Assembly: GCF_002845985.1 (NCBI RefSeq)
Contig: NZ_PDFK01000003.1
Span: 558,001 to 622,000 of the forward strand
Direction of reading: 5' to 3'
Origin: Lysinibacillus fusiformis
GTDB taxonomy: Bacteria; Bacillota; Bacilli; Bacillales_A; Planococcaceae
Length of the DNA stretch: 64,000 bases
Shown here: positions 7,891 to 17,032 of the stretch, piece after piece
Layout of the letters: each line of letters starts with the position of its first letter
How positions within the stretch are numbered: position 1 is the first letter of the stretch
Notes under the pieces: model-generated
Database searches by the model: none
What the model saw: the letters and a program-made list of their open reading frames with translations, nothing else
What the model was told of the DNA's origin: nothing
Made by a program: the position numbers and the translations under genes

Positions 7891-9072
7891 ATGTCTCGAC
7901 TAGCTCAAACGAAAATACTTGCATTGTATTTGTTAAGTATAAGCAGTTTCTTCGCTTCTTTAAATCAAAATATTTATACGCCTGTCATTCCACTCATTCG
8001 GGATTCATTTAGCGTATCTATTAATTGGGTGAATTTCACTGTCAGTAGCTTTATTTTTATCATAGCCATGGTTCAAATTTTTTTAGGTGCAGTAATAGAT
8101 ACCCAAAATCAAAAACGGTTGTTGATCTTTAGTTTCTTGTTAATTAGTATCTCAACCATCGTCTGTGCATTTACAACCAACTTTTTAGTATTTATGGTCT
8201 TTAGGGTTGTTCAAGCCATTGGAGCTGGTGTTATTCCCTTGGTTACGATAAATATGATTTCACACTTATTTGATGGTGAAGCAAGGGGGAGCGCAATGGG
8301 GACGTATCAAATACTACTTTCCCTGGCCCCAGCAGTTTCTCCAATAGTAGGTGGAATATTAGGCGAATATTATGGCTACCAAGGTATTTTTTTATGTCTA
8401 TTTCTTATTGCAACCCTATTACTTGTGTTTATTATGCTGGCATTTCCTAACAACGGAAAAAGAAATAACGGTCAAGAAAATGCTAGTAGCTTTATCCAAA
8501 TCTATCGAGCCATTTTTTTGAATCGTGTCGGTTTAATGACGATGACGGTAAGCTTTTTTGTCTTCTTTATTTACTTTGTCATTCTAGTATTTTTACCGAT
8601 CTTGCTCCACGATCATTATCATATATCGTTACAAAACATTGGATTATTATACTTACCTTTAACTGTTAGTATGATTTTGGGGAGTGTTATCTTTAAAAAA
8701 ATACAGAAGAAAGTGACGTTGAAAAAGCTATTTATCACTGTTTTATTTTTCTTCCCGTTGTTAATTATAGCTTTTGGTTTCCTACATACTCAATCAATTA
8801 TCGTATTAAGTACCCTGTTATTTGTGTATGGCTTAGCAATTGGATTTGCCCCTCCACTATTTTCAACGATTATAAGTAATGAATATAGCGAATATAGAGG
8901 AGCTGCCTTAGGACTGTTTAATTTTATTCGCTATTCAGGTATGGCAATCGGTGGTATGTTTTCTGGATTAAGTCTTGTTCTGCCAAGTACCCTCCTCTTT
9001 GTTTTTTTGGGTGTTTTATTTTTTCTTATTTCGCTATTTCAGTATTCTAGTTTAAAGCATTGTACTATGTAA
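7891..9072 (+). CDS. MFS drug/metabolite efflux transporter (DHA1, 12 TM)
   Basis: This 393-residue integral membrane protein shows the 12-helix major facilitator pattern. The motif A region is GAVIDTQNQKRLLIFSF after TM2. TM5 carries a motif C-like SLAPAVSPIVGGILGEYYGYQGIF, typical of drug:H+ antiporters of the Bcr/TetA type. The start at ATG 7891 has AAGGAG 7 nt upstream; the ATG at 7885 is too close. Being the second gene of a MarR-led operon fits inducible efflux of a compound sensed by the regulator. The substrate cannot be read from the sequence. Confidence 0.88.
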   Translation: MSRLAQTKILALYLLSISSFFASLNQNIYTPVIPLIRDSFSVSINWVNFTVSSFIFIIAMVQIFLGAVIDTQNQKRLLIFSFLLISISTIVCAFTTNFLVFMVFRVVQAIGAGVIPLVTINMISHLFDGEARGSAMGTYQILLSLAPAVSPIVGGILGEYYGYQGIFLCLFLIATLLLVFIMLAFPNNGKRNNGQENASSFIQIYRAIFLNRVGLMTMTVSFFVFFIYFVILVFLPILLHDHYHISLQNIGLLYLPLTVSMILGSVIFKKIQKKVTLKKLFITVLFFFPLLIIAFGFLHTQSIIVLSTLLFVYGLAIGFAPPLFSTIISNEYSEYRGAALGLFNFIRYSGMAIGGMFSGLSLVLPSTLLFVFLGVLFFLISLFQYSSLKHCTM

Positions 9073-9172
9073 TAAATATGGTTGCTAGTAGGTTGAGCTA
9101 TCTTCAAAAATTGGCCGCTTCCCCCATAATTATTATGGTATAATAAACCAATAAGGAGGTTTTCATACAATT

Positions 9173-9328
9173 ATGGAATTATTACTCGGCATTATCCCTG
9201 TTTTTCTGCTATTATTTTTTTATCTTGTCCCAGTTGTTTTCATTGTTTGGTTCTTACTTAAATTTATTAACTTACAAAAGGAACAAACTGAAATATTAAG
9301 AAATATTTCCGATAAGCTAAATAATTAA
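9173..9328 (+). CDS. Small single-TM membrane protein, 51 residues
   Basis: The frame is short but well framed. AAGGAGGT lies 12 nt before ATG 9173, and a perfect terminator directly follows the TAA at 9326-9328. The protein begins MELLLGIIPVFLLLFFY, with one or two merged hydrophobic segments (residues 2-32). It ends in an amphipathic, possibly coiled, tail (LQKEQTEILRNISDKLNN). Its architecture resembles small Bacillus membrane proteins of unknown role. A TATAAT lies at 9139-9144, but I see no well-spaced -35. Confidence 0.65.
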   Translation: MELLLGIIPVFLLLFFYLVPVVFIVWFLLKFINLQKEQTEILRNISDKLNN

Positions 9329-9331
9329 AAA

Positions 9332-9377
9332 AATAATAGACAAAGTCCGAATTTCGACTTTGTCTATTATTTTTTTG
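9332..9377. terminator. Strong bidirectional terminator
   Basis: A perfect 16-bp stem, AATAATAGACAAAGTC with its complement, an 8-nt loop and a T run on the plus strand (A run on the other side). It serves the small membrane protein gene and probably the converging oleate hydratase gene. Confidence 0.85.
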
Positions 9378-9409
9378 TGCTGATTCAAATTGTTAGGATG
9401 AGCTATTTT

Positions 9410-11182
9410 TTATATCAATTTACTTTCTTTTAGTAAATCATAAATGATTGTATCCTTTGTTTTATGAATACCTAATTTACCGATTTGTTTTAAGATAAAT
9501 GGCGCATCTATATCTGTCAATTTTTTACCATCTAGTAAGCGAGCCGTTGACGCTAATAACGTACGAATATCAAAGGCAGAAGCAAATACTTCAGGAACCC
9601 CTCGGTCAATTGCTAATAATTGATAAACCGCCTCCATTGCTGTTCTTACTGAATATTCTGTTGTGAATACGGTATCTCTTTCAGTTTCACTAAAATTCCC
9701 TATAAAGGCTAGGTTTACAGATCCTTTTGGGACAACTAACGGACGATCGCCTATTGCTCTCGGCATAAAGTAAGATGTGATATATGGCATATAGCATGGG
9801 ATTGTCTGACAAGAATTTTGCGCTAAATCTGGAATATCCTCAACAGGTACACCCATATGGTACAACCACTCTTGTGCTATCTCACTGCCACTACATTCCG
9901 TAATACTTTTTTTAATAAAATCCCCTGGCTTATTAGATAGTAAACCATAAATCCAAACAACTAATTGATCTTTTGGTTGATTTTTAAAATGAGGTTGTCG
10001 ATTCAATGTATAGCTTAGCATCCAATTCGAATCTTTTGCTGTTACAATACCACCCGTAACGACCTTCCCCGCATATGGATCTCTTTTACTAATCTTTTCA
10101 ATATAAGGTGCTACTCGATCATCTAATGTAGTGAGTGTTGCTGAAACAAACCAACTTTCTTTCGGCAAATTATCACAGAATTTTTCTGGTCTTCCAAACG
10201 CAGCATCTTGGGCAGCGATGTTTTTCCAAAGAGACCAGCTTCCTCCTAAGTCAGTTGTTTCAGGGGCTGGTGTGTTATTGTCTCCATACGTTGTACTTTC
10301 CGTAATACTACCATTTGTCACAAAAACCAATTCATTTTCGGTTAGCTCTATATTTTTTTTCTCACCATTTTGCTTTAACACTAATGTATGAGCTACCTTT
10401 TTATCTCCAACATTGTCAATTAGAACATTTTCGACAACCGTATTATATTGGAAATCAACATTATGTTTTTCTAAATAGTTGATCATCGGAAGTACTAGGG
10501 ATTCATACTGGTTATACTTTGTAAATTTCAGTGCAGATAAATCTGGTAATCCACCAATATGATGGATAAAGCGCATAATGTAACGACGCATTTCCATAGC
10601 AGAATGCCATTTTTCAAAGGCAAACATCGTGGACCAATACAGCCAAAAATTCGATTCAAAAAATTCATCAGAGAAAACATCTGTAATTTTTTTATCCTCT
10701 AGCTTCTCTTCAGGCGTAAAGAATAATTTAATCATTTCTTCAGACGATTGATCGGATAATGTGAACTTTCCGTCATCCTCTAATCTTTGTCCTCGATTCT
10801 CCATTAATCTACATTTTGAATAATTAGGATCTTCTTTATTTAACCAATAAAATTCATCTAAAACCGAAGCATTTTCTATTTCTAATGATGGAATGGAACG
10901 GAATAAATCCCATAAGCATTCAAAGTGATCTTCCATTTCTCGACCACCACGAATAATAAACCCTCTTGTCGGATTTAAAATTCCGTCAAGACTACCGCCT
11001 GAAATATCTAACTCTTCAAGAATATGAATATTCTCACCTTTCATTTGGCCATCACGAATTAAAAAACATGCGGCTGAAAGTGAGGCAAGCCCCGAACCAA
11101 TCAGATAGGCTGATTTTTCATCGACACCCTCGGGTTTTTTCGGACGTGCGAAAGCTTCATAATTACCATTACTGTAATACAT
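9410..11182 (-). CDS. ohyA: Oleate hydratase (myosin-cross-reactive antigen family)
   Basis: The 590-residue FAD enzyme adds water to the cis-9 double bond of oleate and related unsaturated fatty acids, giving 10-hydroxy acids. It is membrane-associated in known members and linked to detoxifying antimicrobial free fatty acids. Visible features are the dinucleotide-binding motif [17 protein letters not shown] (about 28-44), [15 protein letters not shown] for the FAD ribose, and [17 protein letters not shown], whose Glu is catalytic in characterised family members. Length matches the ~590-residue norm. The ATG at 11182 is 7 nt after GGAGG, giving [11 protein letters not shown]; the longer frame to 11233 lacks a ribosome site. 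It is monocistronic and convergent with the small gene at 9.2 kb. Confidence 0.95.
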   Translation of the reverse strand: MYYSNGNYEAFARPKKPEGVDEKSAYLIGSGLASLSAACFLIRDGQMKGENIHILEELDISGGSLDGILNPTRGFIIRGGREMEDHFECLWDLFRSIPSLEIENASVLDEFYWLNKEDPNYSKCRLMENRGQRLEDDGKFTLSDQSSEEMIKLFFTPEEKLEDKKITDVFSDEFFESNFWLYWSTMFAFEKWHSAMEMRRYIMRFIHHIGGLPDLSALKFTKYNQYESLVLPMINYLEKHNVDFQYNTVVENVLIDNVGDKKVAHTLVLKQNGEKKNIELTENELVFVTNGSITESTTYGDNNTPAPETTDLGGSWSLWKNIAAQDAAFGRPEKFCDNLPKESWFVSATLTTLDDRVAPYIEKISKRDPYAGKVVTGGIVTAKDSNWMLSYTLNRQPHFKNQPKDQLVVWIYGLLSNKPGDFIKKSITECSGSEIAQEWLYHMGVPVEDIPDLAQNSCQTIPCYMPYITSYFMPRAIGDRPLVVPKGSVNLAFIGNFSETERDTVFTTEYSVRTAMEAVYQLLAIDRGVPEVFASAFDIRTLLASTARLLDGKKLTDIDAPFILKQIGKLGIHKTKDTIIYDLLKESKLI

Positions 11183-11683
11183 AATATCGCCTCCATAATT
11201 ATTATTCCAATATAGAATAACACTCATTGGCACCTAAATGGGAAAAAGAAAGATAAATTAACAAAAAATTCAAATTCGATAGCATGTCTCCTAAATGGAT
11301 GCTCGTATCATTTGACATCACATCTTCTTGTATTTTTATAAATCATTTCAAAAAACCCTTTTTTAAAAAGGAATTATACAGTATCTACAAATTACATAGC
11401 TCCATCTCGATAAAGCATTTATACACTGTTCCATGCTCATTCATTATGCTATACCAGTGGGATAATTATACAATTTTCCGGTTGTTAAATTTGCATAATT
11501 ATTATATTAAAAAATCTTTTTATAACTAAAAACACCTATTCACTGATCATTCTTTTTTCGGATCTCTCATTATCTCGTTTAAAATGACCTGTAATAGCTA
11601 ATAATAATGGGACTTCTTTGATTTTAGCCTGCTACTTTCACTGACGCTACAATTTACATACATTACAAATAGAGGTGTTTAAA
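11183..11683. other. Intergenic region, no convincing gene
   Basis: AT-rich sequence upstream of both the oleate hydratase gene (minus) and a small membrane-protein gene (plus). A plus frame at 11284-11529 lacks a ribosome site and reads as unlikely protein. No promoter could be assigned with confidence. Confidence 0.45.
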
Positions 11684-11881
11684 TTGACTACATTCGGAAA
11701 ATCTATATATATCACATTCATTATCGTTGTATTTTTATTATCAACAGGATGGGATTATTTTAAAAATGGGCATTGGGCGTTGCTTGAAAATCTTTTCTAT
11801 TCGTTATGGGTGGCAAGCTTCTTATTCCTGACATCATTTATACTTAGAAATAAAAAAAATGACACAAAAAACCAAAGCTGA
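11684..11881 (+). CDS. Small two-TM membrane protein
   Basis: About 65 residues starting at TTG 11684, 6 nt after AGAGGTG (the GTG of that motif at 11675 could also be read as a start). There are two hydrophobic segments (about 7-25 and 38-58) and a polar basic tail. No family is recognised. A strong terminator follows 27 nt later, supporting a real, single-gene transcript. Confidence 0.55.
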   Translation: MTTFGKSIYITFIIVVFLLSTGWDYFKNGHWALLENLFYSLWVASFLFLTSFILRNKKNDTKNQS

Positions 11882-11907
11882 TGGCGTTATTTAATAGGTT
11901 ACCCATT

Positions 11908-11944
11908 AAAAATCACTCATGATATTGGCATGAGTGATTTTTTG
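11908..11944 (+). terminator. Rho-independent terminator
   Basis: AAAATCACTCATG / CATGAGTGATTTTTT with a 7-nt loop, directly downstream of the small membrane-protein gene. Confidence 0.8.
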
Positions 11945-12328
11945 ATAAATCTATCTAGATGGATAACTCCAAGAAGCACATTGAATAAATGATAAATCTT
12001 GAAAACGTTTTTCTAAATTTGTTTGGAGGACGATGTTCAAAAACAAGTGTATATTGTTAATATCCAAATTAAGTACTTCTAATCTGCCCCTTTAGCACAG
12101 GAAGCGAGTGTACTAAATTGAACAATTGCTACCCGTTAGTTTAAGCAAATTTTATATTTCTCTTGAAAGAATTTTCCACCAAAGTATAGAGTATGCCTGC
12201 AATACCAAAAATAATAATAGAACTAATCATGCTTAAATTATATTCATTTATAAAACGGGCATATATTATTTAACGTGCACTATTAGTTTAAAAGAAAAAA
12301 AAGAGCTGCCGATGCAACTCAATGTTCT
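11945..12328. other. Gap with a possible membrane-gene remnant
   Basis: On the minus strand, 12141-12230 could encode 29 residues with one hydrophobic segment (ISSIIIFGIAGILYTL) but has no ribosome site. It may be the 3' remnant of a lost membrane-protein gene. Nothing else is recognisable. Confidence 0.35.
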
Positions 12329-12802
12329 TCAATACTTATACTTATTTAATATTTCTTTTGGAATATGACAATAATCATTTGGACATCTAGCTAACCTATC
12401 TTGATGTTCTTCTGCACTTCTTACATAGTTTGTAAGAGGTAATACTTCAACAACTATAAGATCGTAATCATTTCTCTCATCAAGAAACGCCTTCGCCTCT
12501 TGTAAGTGTTCAGGCTTTTCACTATATACTCCCGTTCTGTATTTCTCGCCAATATCCTGTCCTTGTTGATTCAAACTGTATGGATCAATGATTTCAAAAA
12601 AATATCCCATTAATTCCCTGATTGTGACAATGGTCGGATCAAATTCCGTTTTTACACATTCGGCGTACCCATCATAATCACCCTCCAGTGTATGACCTGT
12701 GCCATTAGCTCTTCCTGCTTCTGTAAACGTAACTCCAGGTAAAGTTTTTATAAAAGCTTGTACTCCCCATAAACATCCACCTGCAAAATATACTATCTCC
12801 AT
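12329..12802 (-). CDS. msrA: Peptide-methionine (S)-S-oxide reductase MsrA
   Basis: This 157-residue cytoplasmic repair enzyme reduces methionine-S-sulfoxide in proteins using thioredoxin. The nucleophile Cys10 is in GGCLWGVQAF; most family members have GGCFWG, so a Leu replaces the usual Phe. Other family marks are GYxxYAECVKTEFDP, FFEIIDPYSLNQQGQDIGEKYRTGVY and HQDRLARCPNDYCHIP, whose Cys residues could act as resolving cysteines. Length is normal for a single-domain MsrA. No msrB lies alongside. ATG at 12802 has AAAGGAGAG upstream. Confidence 0.92.
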   Translation of the reverse strand: MEIVYFAGGCLWGVQAFIKTLPGVTFTEAGRANGTGHTLEGDYDGYAECVKTEFDPTIVTIRELMGYFFEIIDPYSLNQQGQDIGEKYRTGVYSEKPEHLQEAKAFLDERNDYDLIVVEVLPLTNYVRSAEEHQDRLARCPNDYCHIPKEILNKYKY

Positions 12803-13562
12803 ACTGACTCTCCTTTTTATTTAAAAAAATTCATTTCAAGTTATATAGGAAGAACAAATGTAATTACTAAGTCTATTACACATTAAAATAATGACAAATT
12901 TTATTATGTCACATTATGGTCCGATTGTTGAACACAAGTCAAGCAACGCTCTTTAACTAACTGCGTCGTTAGTAAAAAAGCGTCTCTGTGTATGGTGGGA
13001 GATTATTAGACCAGCTATGGTAGGAGGCTGGTCGCGATTAACCTTTTTTACTTACAGTAATCATCAAAAGACATCATTACTTTAAAGAAAATTTTTCGTT
13101 TTTTCTAATTTACACACAGTGGTAATGTTTATAACCGTTTACACATACATTAATGGCGGGATAGCACCTTTAACATCGCCCCCAAGATGTTTTTGTACAA
13201 TGCTATCCCTTTTGTATGCAATAAAGAATAGATCAACATATCACTACATTCTTCAGTAACACGGTTGCATTCATATTGTCTTAAATGGCCTTCTTCTTAT
13301 AAAGTTGAATTTTATCAGTAACTTCCTTGCTGCTTTGTTTTCTTCTGTGAATAGTTTTTATCTTTACTTAAAAGAACCCCCTCTTGCTTTTTTATGTAAA
13401 TCAATATTCCCACTGAAAATCAGAAACCCAATTATAACTCCTATTCCTTTAGGATAATGGCAATTTAACAAATAACAGAGGCTACGTTTTAATGTAAGTC
13501 ACTTTATTGGCAAGAACCTCTAGCCACCACCTTCATATATTATAATGAAAGGAGTGGCTATT
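12803..13562. other. 750-bp gap with several hairpins and no gene
   Basis: I found no open frame with a ribosome site. Three structured spots are visible. A nested stem around 12947-12984 has CTAAC/GTTAG inside ACGCT/AGCGT. A 7-bp stem GACCAGC/GCTGGTC lies at 13009-13033, followed by TTTTTT 10 nt later. GGGATAGCA...TGCTATCCC spans about 13156-13209 with a 34-nt loop and TTTT. A small RNA is possible, but none is recognised. Confidence 0.4.
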
Positions 13563-13781
13563 GTGCCTTGGCAACATAAAATTGCTTACTTAATCGGTCA
13601 GCCTGTCGGTGTTTCTTTGACAAATGGTCAAGGTACTTCAGGTGTCCTCTGTGGTGTTTCAGATGGGAAACTACTTGTCCTTGAATATTTATATCAAAGT
13701 CAATTCGCCTTAAAGCAATATGATATTCATATGATTCAAGATGTCAACAGCTTTCCCCCTTGTCAGCAGCCGTTATACTAA
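13563..13781 (+). CDS. Hypothetical small protein, Sm/SH3-like pattern
   Basis: About 72 residues from GTG 13563, which is 8 nt after AAAGGAG; the ATG at 13545 precedes that site. The core pattern (GQPVGVSLTNGQGTSGVLCGV, then LLVLEYLYQSQFALKQY) alternates beta strands as in small SH3/Sm-like barrels of Bacillus spore or coat-associated proteins. The family itself is not recognised. The last residues are Cys/Pro-rich (FPPCQQPLY). A compact terminator follows at once. A CATATATTA element at 13534-13542 could be a sporulation-type (sigma-K/E) -10, but no matching -35 is clear. Confidence 0.6.
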   Translation: MPWQHKIAYLIGQPVGVSLTNGQGTSGVLCGVSDGKLLVLEYLYQSQFALKQYDIHMIQDVNSFPPCQQPLY

Positions 13782-13808
13782 AAAACATCCGTCTAGGATG
13801 TTTTTTAG
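13780..13808 (+). terminator. Rho-independent terminator
   Basis: AAAAAACATCC / GGATGTTTTTT with a 5-nt loop at the stop codon of the preceding small gene. A second inverted repeat (AGAAGGCT...AGCCTTCT, about 13823-13856) follows. Confidence 0.8.
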
Positions 13809-14000
13809 CTTCTATTCCTTTATAGAAGGCTAAGGAAACAACTCCCGCAGCCTTCTCTTAGGTTTTTCTAGCTTTTTTATATGGACTTATAATTAAAAGC
13901 TAGTGTCTGAGATAGATAACTATCTTCAACAACTAGCTCAGGCATACTAATAGTAATGTAAAGTTCTTTCAACTTTACGTTATACTCCTTTATGGTACTT

Positions 14001-14030
14001 GAGGTCACTTTCGTCCAAGTGACCTCCTTT
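14001..14030 (+). terminator. Rho-independent terminator upstream of small membrane gene
   Basis: A perfect 10-bp stem GAGGTCACTT/AAGTGACCTC with a 6-nt loop and a T run. No gene ends just before it, so it may end an untranslated transcript from 13.85-14.0 kb, or act as an attenuator for the gene at 14130. Confidence 0.6.
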
Positions 14031-14129
14031 TACACCTACCCTTTTGTTTGTTTCATCCTTTTACCCTATCAAACGGAATCATTGGCACATCGATACGACA
14101 AATTCGTTTTTGTAGGAAGGAGGGAAACA

Positions 14130-14414
14130 ATGGGAATTAATTTAAACTTTTGGTCATTTATTTTTTCTTTAGGTTGTACCCTACTATTTTTTCTATCAGG
14201 CACATTGAAAAACTTTTTTGACACCTACCTTCATGTTCATCCATTGACATTGACACTACTTTTGTCCATTGTCTGTTTCTATCTTAGCCTTATGGGCATG
14301 AAAGATGTAAGAAATTTAACGACCTTGCTTCGGGGAATATTGACAATGGTTATCACACTTATTTTGATTATTAGTATTTCTTTCATTTTATTTTTCGGTC
14401 ACTTATTAAGTTAA
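14130..14414 (+). CDS. Small membrane protein, three TM segments
   Basis: 94 residues from ATG 14130, 6 nt after AAGGAGG; the frame extends upstream to 13992 but crosses a terminator hairpin. Hydrophobic segments lie at about 6-25, 36-56 and 70-92. Short charged loops (GMKDVRNLTTLLRG) separate the last two. No family is recognised. It is followed by the composite terminator/promoter of the GNAT gene. Confidence 0.6.
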   Translation: MGINLNFWSFIFSLGCTLLFFLSGTLKNFFDTYLHVHPLTLTLLLSIVCFYLSLMGMKDVRNLTTLLRGILTMVITLILIISISFILFFGHLLS

Positions 14415-14442
14415 AAAGTCCAAACTTGCATTATTTTTATAC

Positions 14443-14500
14443 AAGCCTCCTTGACGAACATTTGTTCTGTAGTTAAAATAATAAAAAAGGAGGCTTTTTT
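14443..14500 (+). promoter_or_regulatory. Terminator enclosing a promoter, with the 3' arm being the next gene's ribosome site
   Basis: AAGCCTCCTT (14443-14452) is perfectly complementary to AAGGAGGCTT (14487-14496). The latter is the Shine-Dalgarno of the GNAT gene and runs into T6 just before ATG 14501. Inside the loop lie TTGACG (14451-14456), a 17-nt spacer and TAAAAT (14474-14479). Read-through RNA would terminate or hide the ribosome site. RNA from the inner promoter lacks the left arm and leaves it open. Confidence 0.65.
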
Positions 14501-14977
14501 ATGCAAACAACAACGAGCATTGAATTAGTACATTTCTCTGAAGACTATGCGGAGCAATTAAACAGCTTTGAACTACCTGAAGAACAACACCAGTTTACAG
14601 CCCTTCCAAAAGAAATTACGATCGAAAAGGTTGGACAATATCCTATTGTCATTTTAAGTAATCATGTGCCAGTTGGTTTTTTTGTTCTTCATGCAACGGA
14701 TAGAGTAAAAGAATATTCCAGTAATCCCCAAGCAATGTTACTAACCGCTTTGTCTATCGATTATCAACAGCAAGGTAAAGGTTATGCTAAAAAGGCCATG
14801 TTTGCACTAGCTGATTTTGTCAAACAGGAATTTAAAGAATGTAACGAAGTGGTGTTAGTTGTCAATCATAAAAACACGGCTGCCCAGCATCTATATGCCA
14901 AAGTTGGCTTTGTGGACCACGGAGAAAGAAGAATAGGCCCTATTGGTGAGCAAATCGTTATGAACTTGCCGCTTTGA
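14501..14977 (+). CDS. GNAT family N-acetyltransferase
   Basis: This 158-residue protein carries the GNAT acetyl-CoA fold. Motif A reads ALSIDYQQQGKGYAKKAMFALADF (about 87-110), with the Q-x-x-G-x-G/A pyrophosphate loop QQGKGYAK. It is followed by VVLVVNHKNTAAQHLYAKVGFVDHG, the usual motif B with NxxAxxLYxKxGF. It transfers acetyl from acetyl-CoA to an amine, but the acceptor is unknown. Start ATG 14501 is fixed by AAGGAGG. A perfect terminator follows, so it is monocistronic. Confidence 0.88.
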   Translation: MQTTTSIELVHFSEDYAEQLNSFELPEEQHQFTALPKEITIEKVGQYPIVILSNHVPVGFFVLHATDRVKEYSSNPQAMLLTALSIDYQQQGKGYAKKAMFALADFVKQEFKECNEVVLVVNHKNTAAQHLYAKVGFVDHGERRIGPIGEQIVMNLPL

Positions 14978-14981
14978 AGTA

Positions 14982-15026
14982 AACGTCACTCATTTGCATT
15001 GTTCAAATGAGTGACGTTGCTATTTT
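14982..15026 (+). terminator. Rho-independent terminator
   Basis: A perfect 15-bp stem AACGTCACTCATTTG with its complement, a 7-nt loop, and a near-continuous T run (GCTATTTTT) just after the GNAT gene. Confidence 0.85.
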
Positions 15027-15039
15027 TATGGTCCTTTCC

Positions 15040-15541
15040 TTATAGAACTAACACTTCATCACAAATAATGTCTATAAAATCCTAATCATGTGTAATGATA
15101 AAAACAAATTTATTTTGATTTGCCATGTGCTACACCCATTTTTGCCCCATCTAACCCGCTAGTAGGCTCATCCAGTGGTACAATTTGTGCATCAGCTACA
15201 GAATACTGCTTGCTGCTAGTGTTTCACGCTGTTTTTCTCCACCTGATAGTGATGCAGGGTGTCTGTCCTTTAGTGGGACAAGCAAAAAATTTTCCAGTGC
15301 TTCGATTGCCTTGTTTCTTAGAGTCTCTGTTACTTGCCGACCTAACATGATTTCATTCCCAACACTTGCCGCATAAAGTGGATAGTCTGGGTCCTGCATG
15401 ACAAAATAGGTTAGCTTACTTCGCTTTGATGGTGATAACACTTTATCCTTTAAAAGAATTTGTCCTTTTTGCTGTCTGTATAGCCTCACTAATACCTTAC
15501 AAAGCGTGGTTTTCCCTGCCCCATTTGAATGGTGTCTCCCC
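15040..15541 (-). pseudogene. Decayed ABC ATPase (ECF/CbiO-like)
   Basis: Read on the minus strand, pieces of one ATPase are in order but in different frames. They are Walker A (SNGAGKTTL, about 15520), the Q-loop stretch YFVMQDPDYPLY, the signature LSGGEKQR, Walker B (IVPLDEPTSGLDG), and the H-loop ITHD, which is followed by an in-frame stop. The N-terminal strands before Walker A are missing. The gene has at least two frame changes and a stop, so it cannot give a working protein. Motif style fits the second ATPase domain of energy-coupling-factor or cobalt-type importers. No permease partner is nearby. Confidence 0.8.
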
Positions 15542-15790
15542 ATTGTTCATAATTAGCCTGCTCCCATATAGTTAACATAATATCGTTATGTTGTACGAAT
15601 GCATGTGTGATCGTCTGTTGTAATTTTTCAAGCTCCCATCCAGCGCATTGCTCACTACTGGCTCACCCAATGTAGAAAATAATGCCTTATGCATGATAAT
15701 AGTATTGATTCCCTAAAGCGTTTTGCTAATTCCGTTACATCTGCATGGGCTATTCCACCAACTGTTTGGATGCCCATTGTATTTAAATTG
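15526..15790 (-). pseudogene. Remnant of a second uvrX-yolD pair
   Basis: The minus strand shows NLNTMGIQTVGGIAHADVTE near 15789-15730, then GNQYYYHA (with a stop) and GEPVVSNAL in shifted frames. These match UvrX at 17.7-19.0 kb (NLNAMGIQTVGGLANTD, GNQLYYHAWG, GEPLITNGAL). Straight after comes WELEKLQQTITHAF...QHNDIMLTIWEQ, which matches the intact YolD gene (WELEELQKAIDQAF). The polymerase C-terminal half and YolD N-terminus are deleted between them. The YolD fragment then runs into the ABC ATPase remnant at its Walker A. Confidence 0.75.
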
Positions 15791-15930
15791 ACTTACATAT
15801 TTTTGCAATTAAGTTAAATAAAAGGGATTTTTTCATATGGTATAATCAGGGAATATACAGTGTTTTTTATCCTAATGACAAGTTTGACAATGTCTAATGG
15901 GATTAAAGATAAAAGGAGGAGTAAAAGATT

Positions 15931-16869
15931 ATGGAACAAAGGATACTTGAATCACTTAACAAAATTTATCCAGTTAATATTATGGCAGTCGAATCAGTGA
16001 CTAATGAAATGTTTCGATGTATTACAGAACATGGGGACTATTTTGCAAGAATAACAAACTATAAAACATATGATGAACAGTTAGAAGAAATTAAATATAC
16101 TAATTTTTTGTATAGCGAAGGATTTGGAGTATCCCCCATAATACAATCATTAAACGGAAAATTAATTGAAAAAATGACATTAAAAAGTGAAGTTCTAACT
16201 GTTCTATATAAGGGTGCTTCAGGTGCACACTTGCATAGAAGTCAATGGAATGCAAAGGTTTTAAAAGAATTAGGTCGACAAATTGGTCGTTTACATCGCC
16301 TATCAAAAACATTTGAAAATATAGAGACCGTTAAATACATTAACGATTGGTATGAGAATGAAGAATATGCTTTTCTGAAATATATCCCTAAAGAAGAAAA
16401 TATAATTAGAGAAATTGCAGATGAGGTTTTATCCTCAATAAAGGATATTCCGAAAAAACAGTCAGATTATGGTTTGATACACGGTGATTTATGGTTAGAA
16501 AACATATTGGTAGATAGTCATAATAATTTTACGATGATTGATTTTCAAGATTGCGAAAAAAACTTCTATATATTTGATTTAGCTGTTCCAATCTATAGTG
16601 CGATGGAATATTCATTTGTAGGAAACAGTAATATTGTTGACTATGGTCGTTCTATATCTAACGCAATAATTGAAGGGTATCAGGAAGAAAATTCTATATC
16701 ATCAGAGATGTTAGAAAAACTCCCTCTATTTATAAAATTAAAGGAAATTTTTGAATACAGTTTAATGCATATGTATTGGGACATAGAAAAATTAACTGAA
16801 GAACAAATACGAATAATGAACCATTTCAGGATAAGAATTGAGCATAAACACTCCCTTCTGAAAATTTAG
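15931..16869 (+). CDS. APH-family phosphotransferase (aminoglycoside/choline kinase-like)
   Basis: 312 residues with the kinase-like fold of the phosphotransferase enzyme family. The catalytic loop is YGLIHGDLWLENILVD (about 183-198; HGDxxxxN) and the metal-binding motif is MIDFQDC. Family members phosphorylate small molecules such as aminoglycosides, homoserine, choline or thiamine, and include CotS-like spore proteins. The substrate here is not readable. ATG at 15931 has AAAAGGAGGAG upstream. It stands alone between pseudogenes and the convergent uvrX operon. Its codon use is very AT-rich, which may point to horizontal acquisition. Confidence 0.82.
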   Translation: MEQRILESLNKIYPVNIMAVESVTNEMFRCITEHGDYFARITNYKTYDEQLEEIKYTNFLYSEGFGVSPIIQSLNGKLIEKMTLKSEVLTVLYKGASGAHLHRSQWNAKVLKELGRQIGRLHRLSKTFENIETVKYINDWYENEEYAFLKYIPKEENIIREIADEVLSSIKDIPKKQSDYGLIHGDLWLENILVDSHNNFTMIDFQDCEKNFYIFDLAVPIYSAMEYSFVGNSNIVDYGRSISNAIIEGYQEENSISSEMLEKLPLFIKLKEIFEYSLMHMYWDIEKLTEEQIRIMNHFRIRIEHKHSLLKI

Positions 16870-16948
16870 GTGAATTTTGTCTATTCAACTAACAGAGCTT
16901 TAGTTGAATAAGGCTCATTTAATTAATCAAATAAAAATCTCATACTTA

Positions 16949-16989
16949 ACTCCATTTTGATCAATATTTTTTCAAAATGGAGTGTTTTT
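16949..16989 (+). terminator. Rho-independent terminator
   Basis: CTCCATTTTGA / TTCAAAATGGAG with a short loop and TGTTTTT tail, downstream of the phosphotransferase gene and between convergent operons. Confidence 0.75.
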
Positions 16990-17032
16990 ACGTTTGCTGA
17001 TAAATGAAGGAAAAATTTTCTTTAATCAATCT

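Noticed and set aside
11284-11529. 81-residue plus-strand frame
   Set aside because: No ribosome site, unlikely amino acid composition, and it lies in the upstream region of the oleate hydratase gene.
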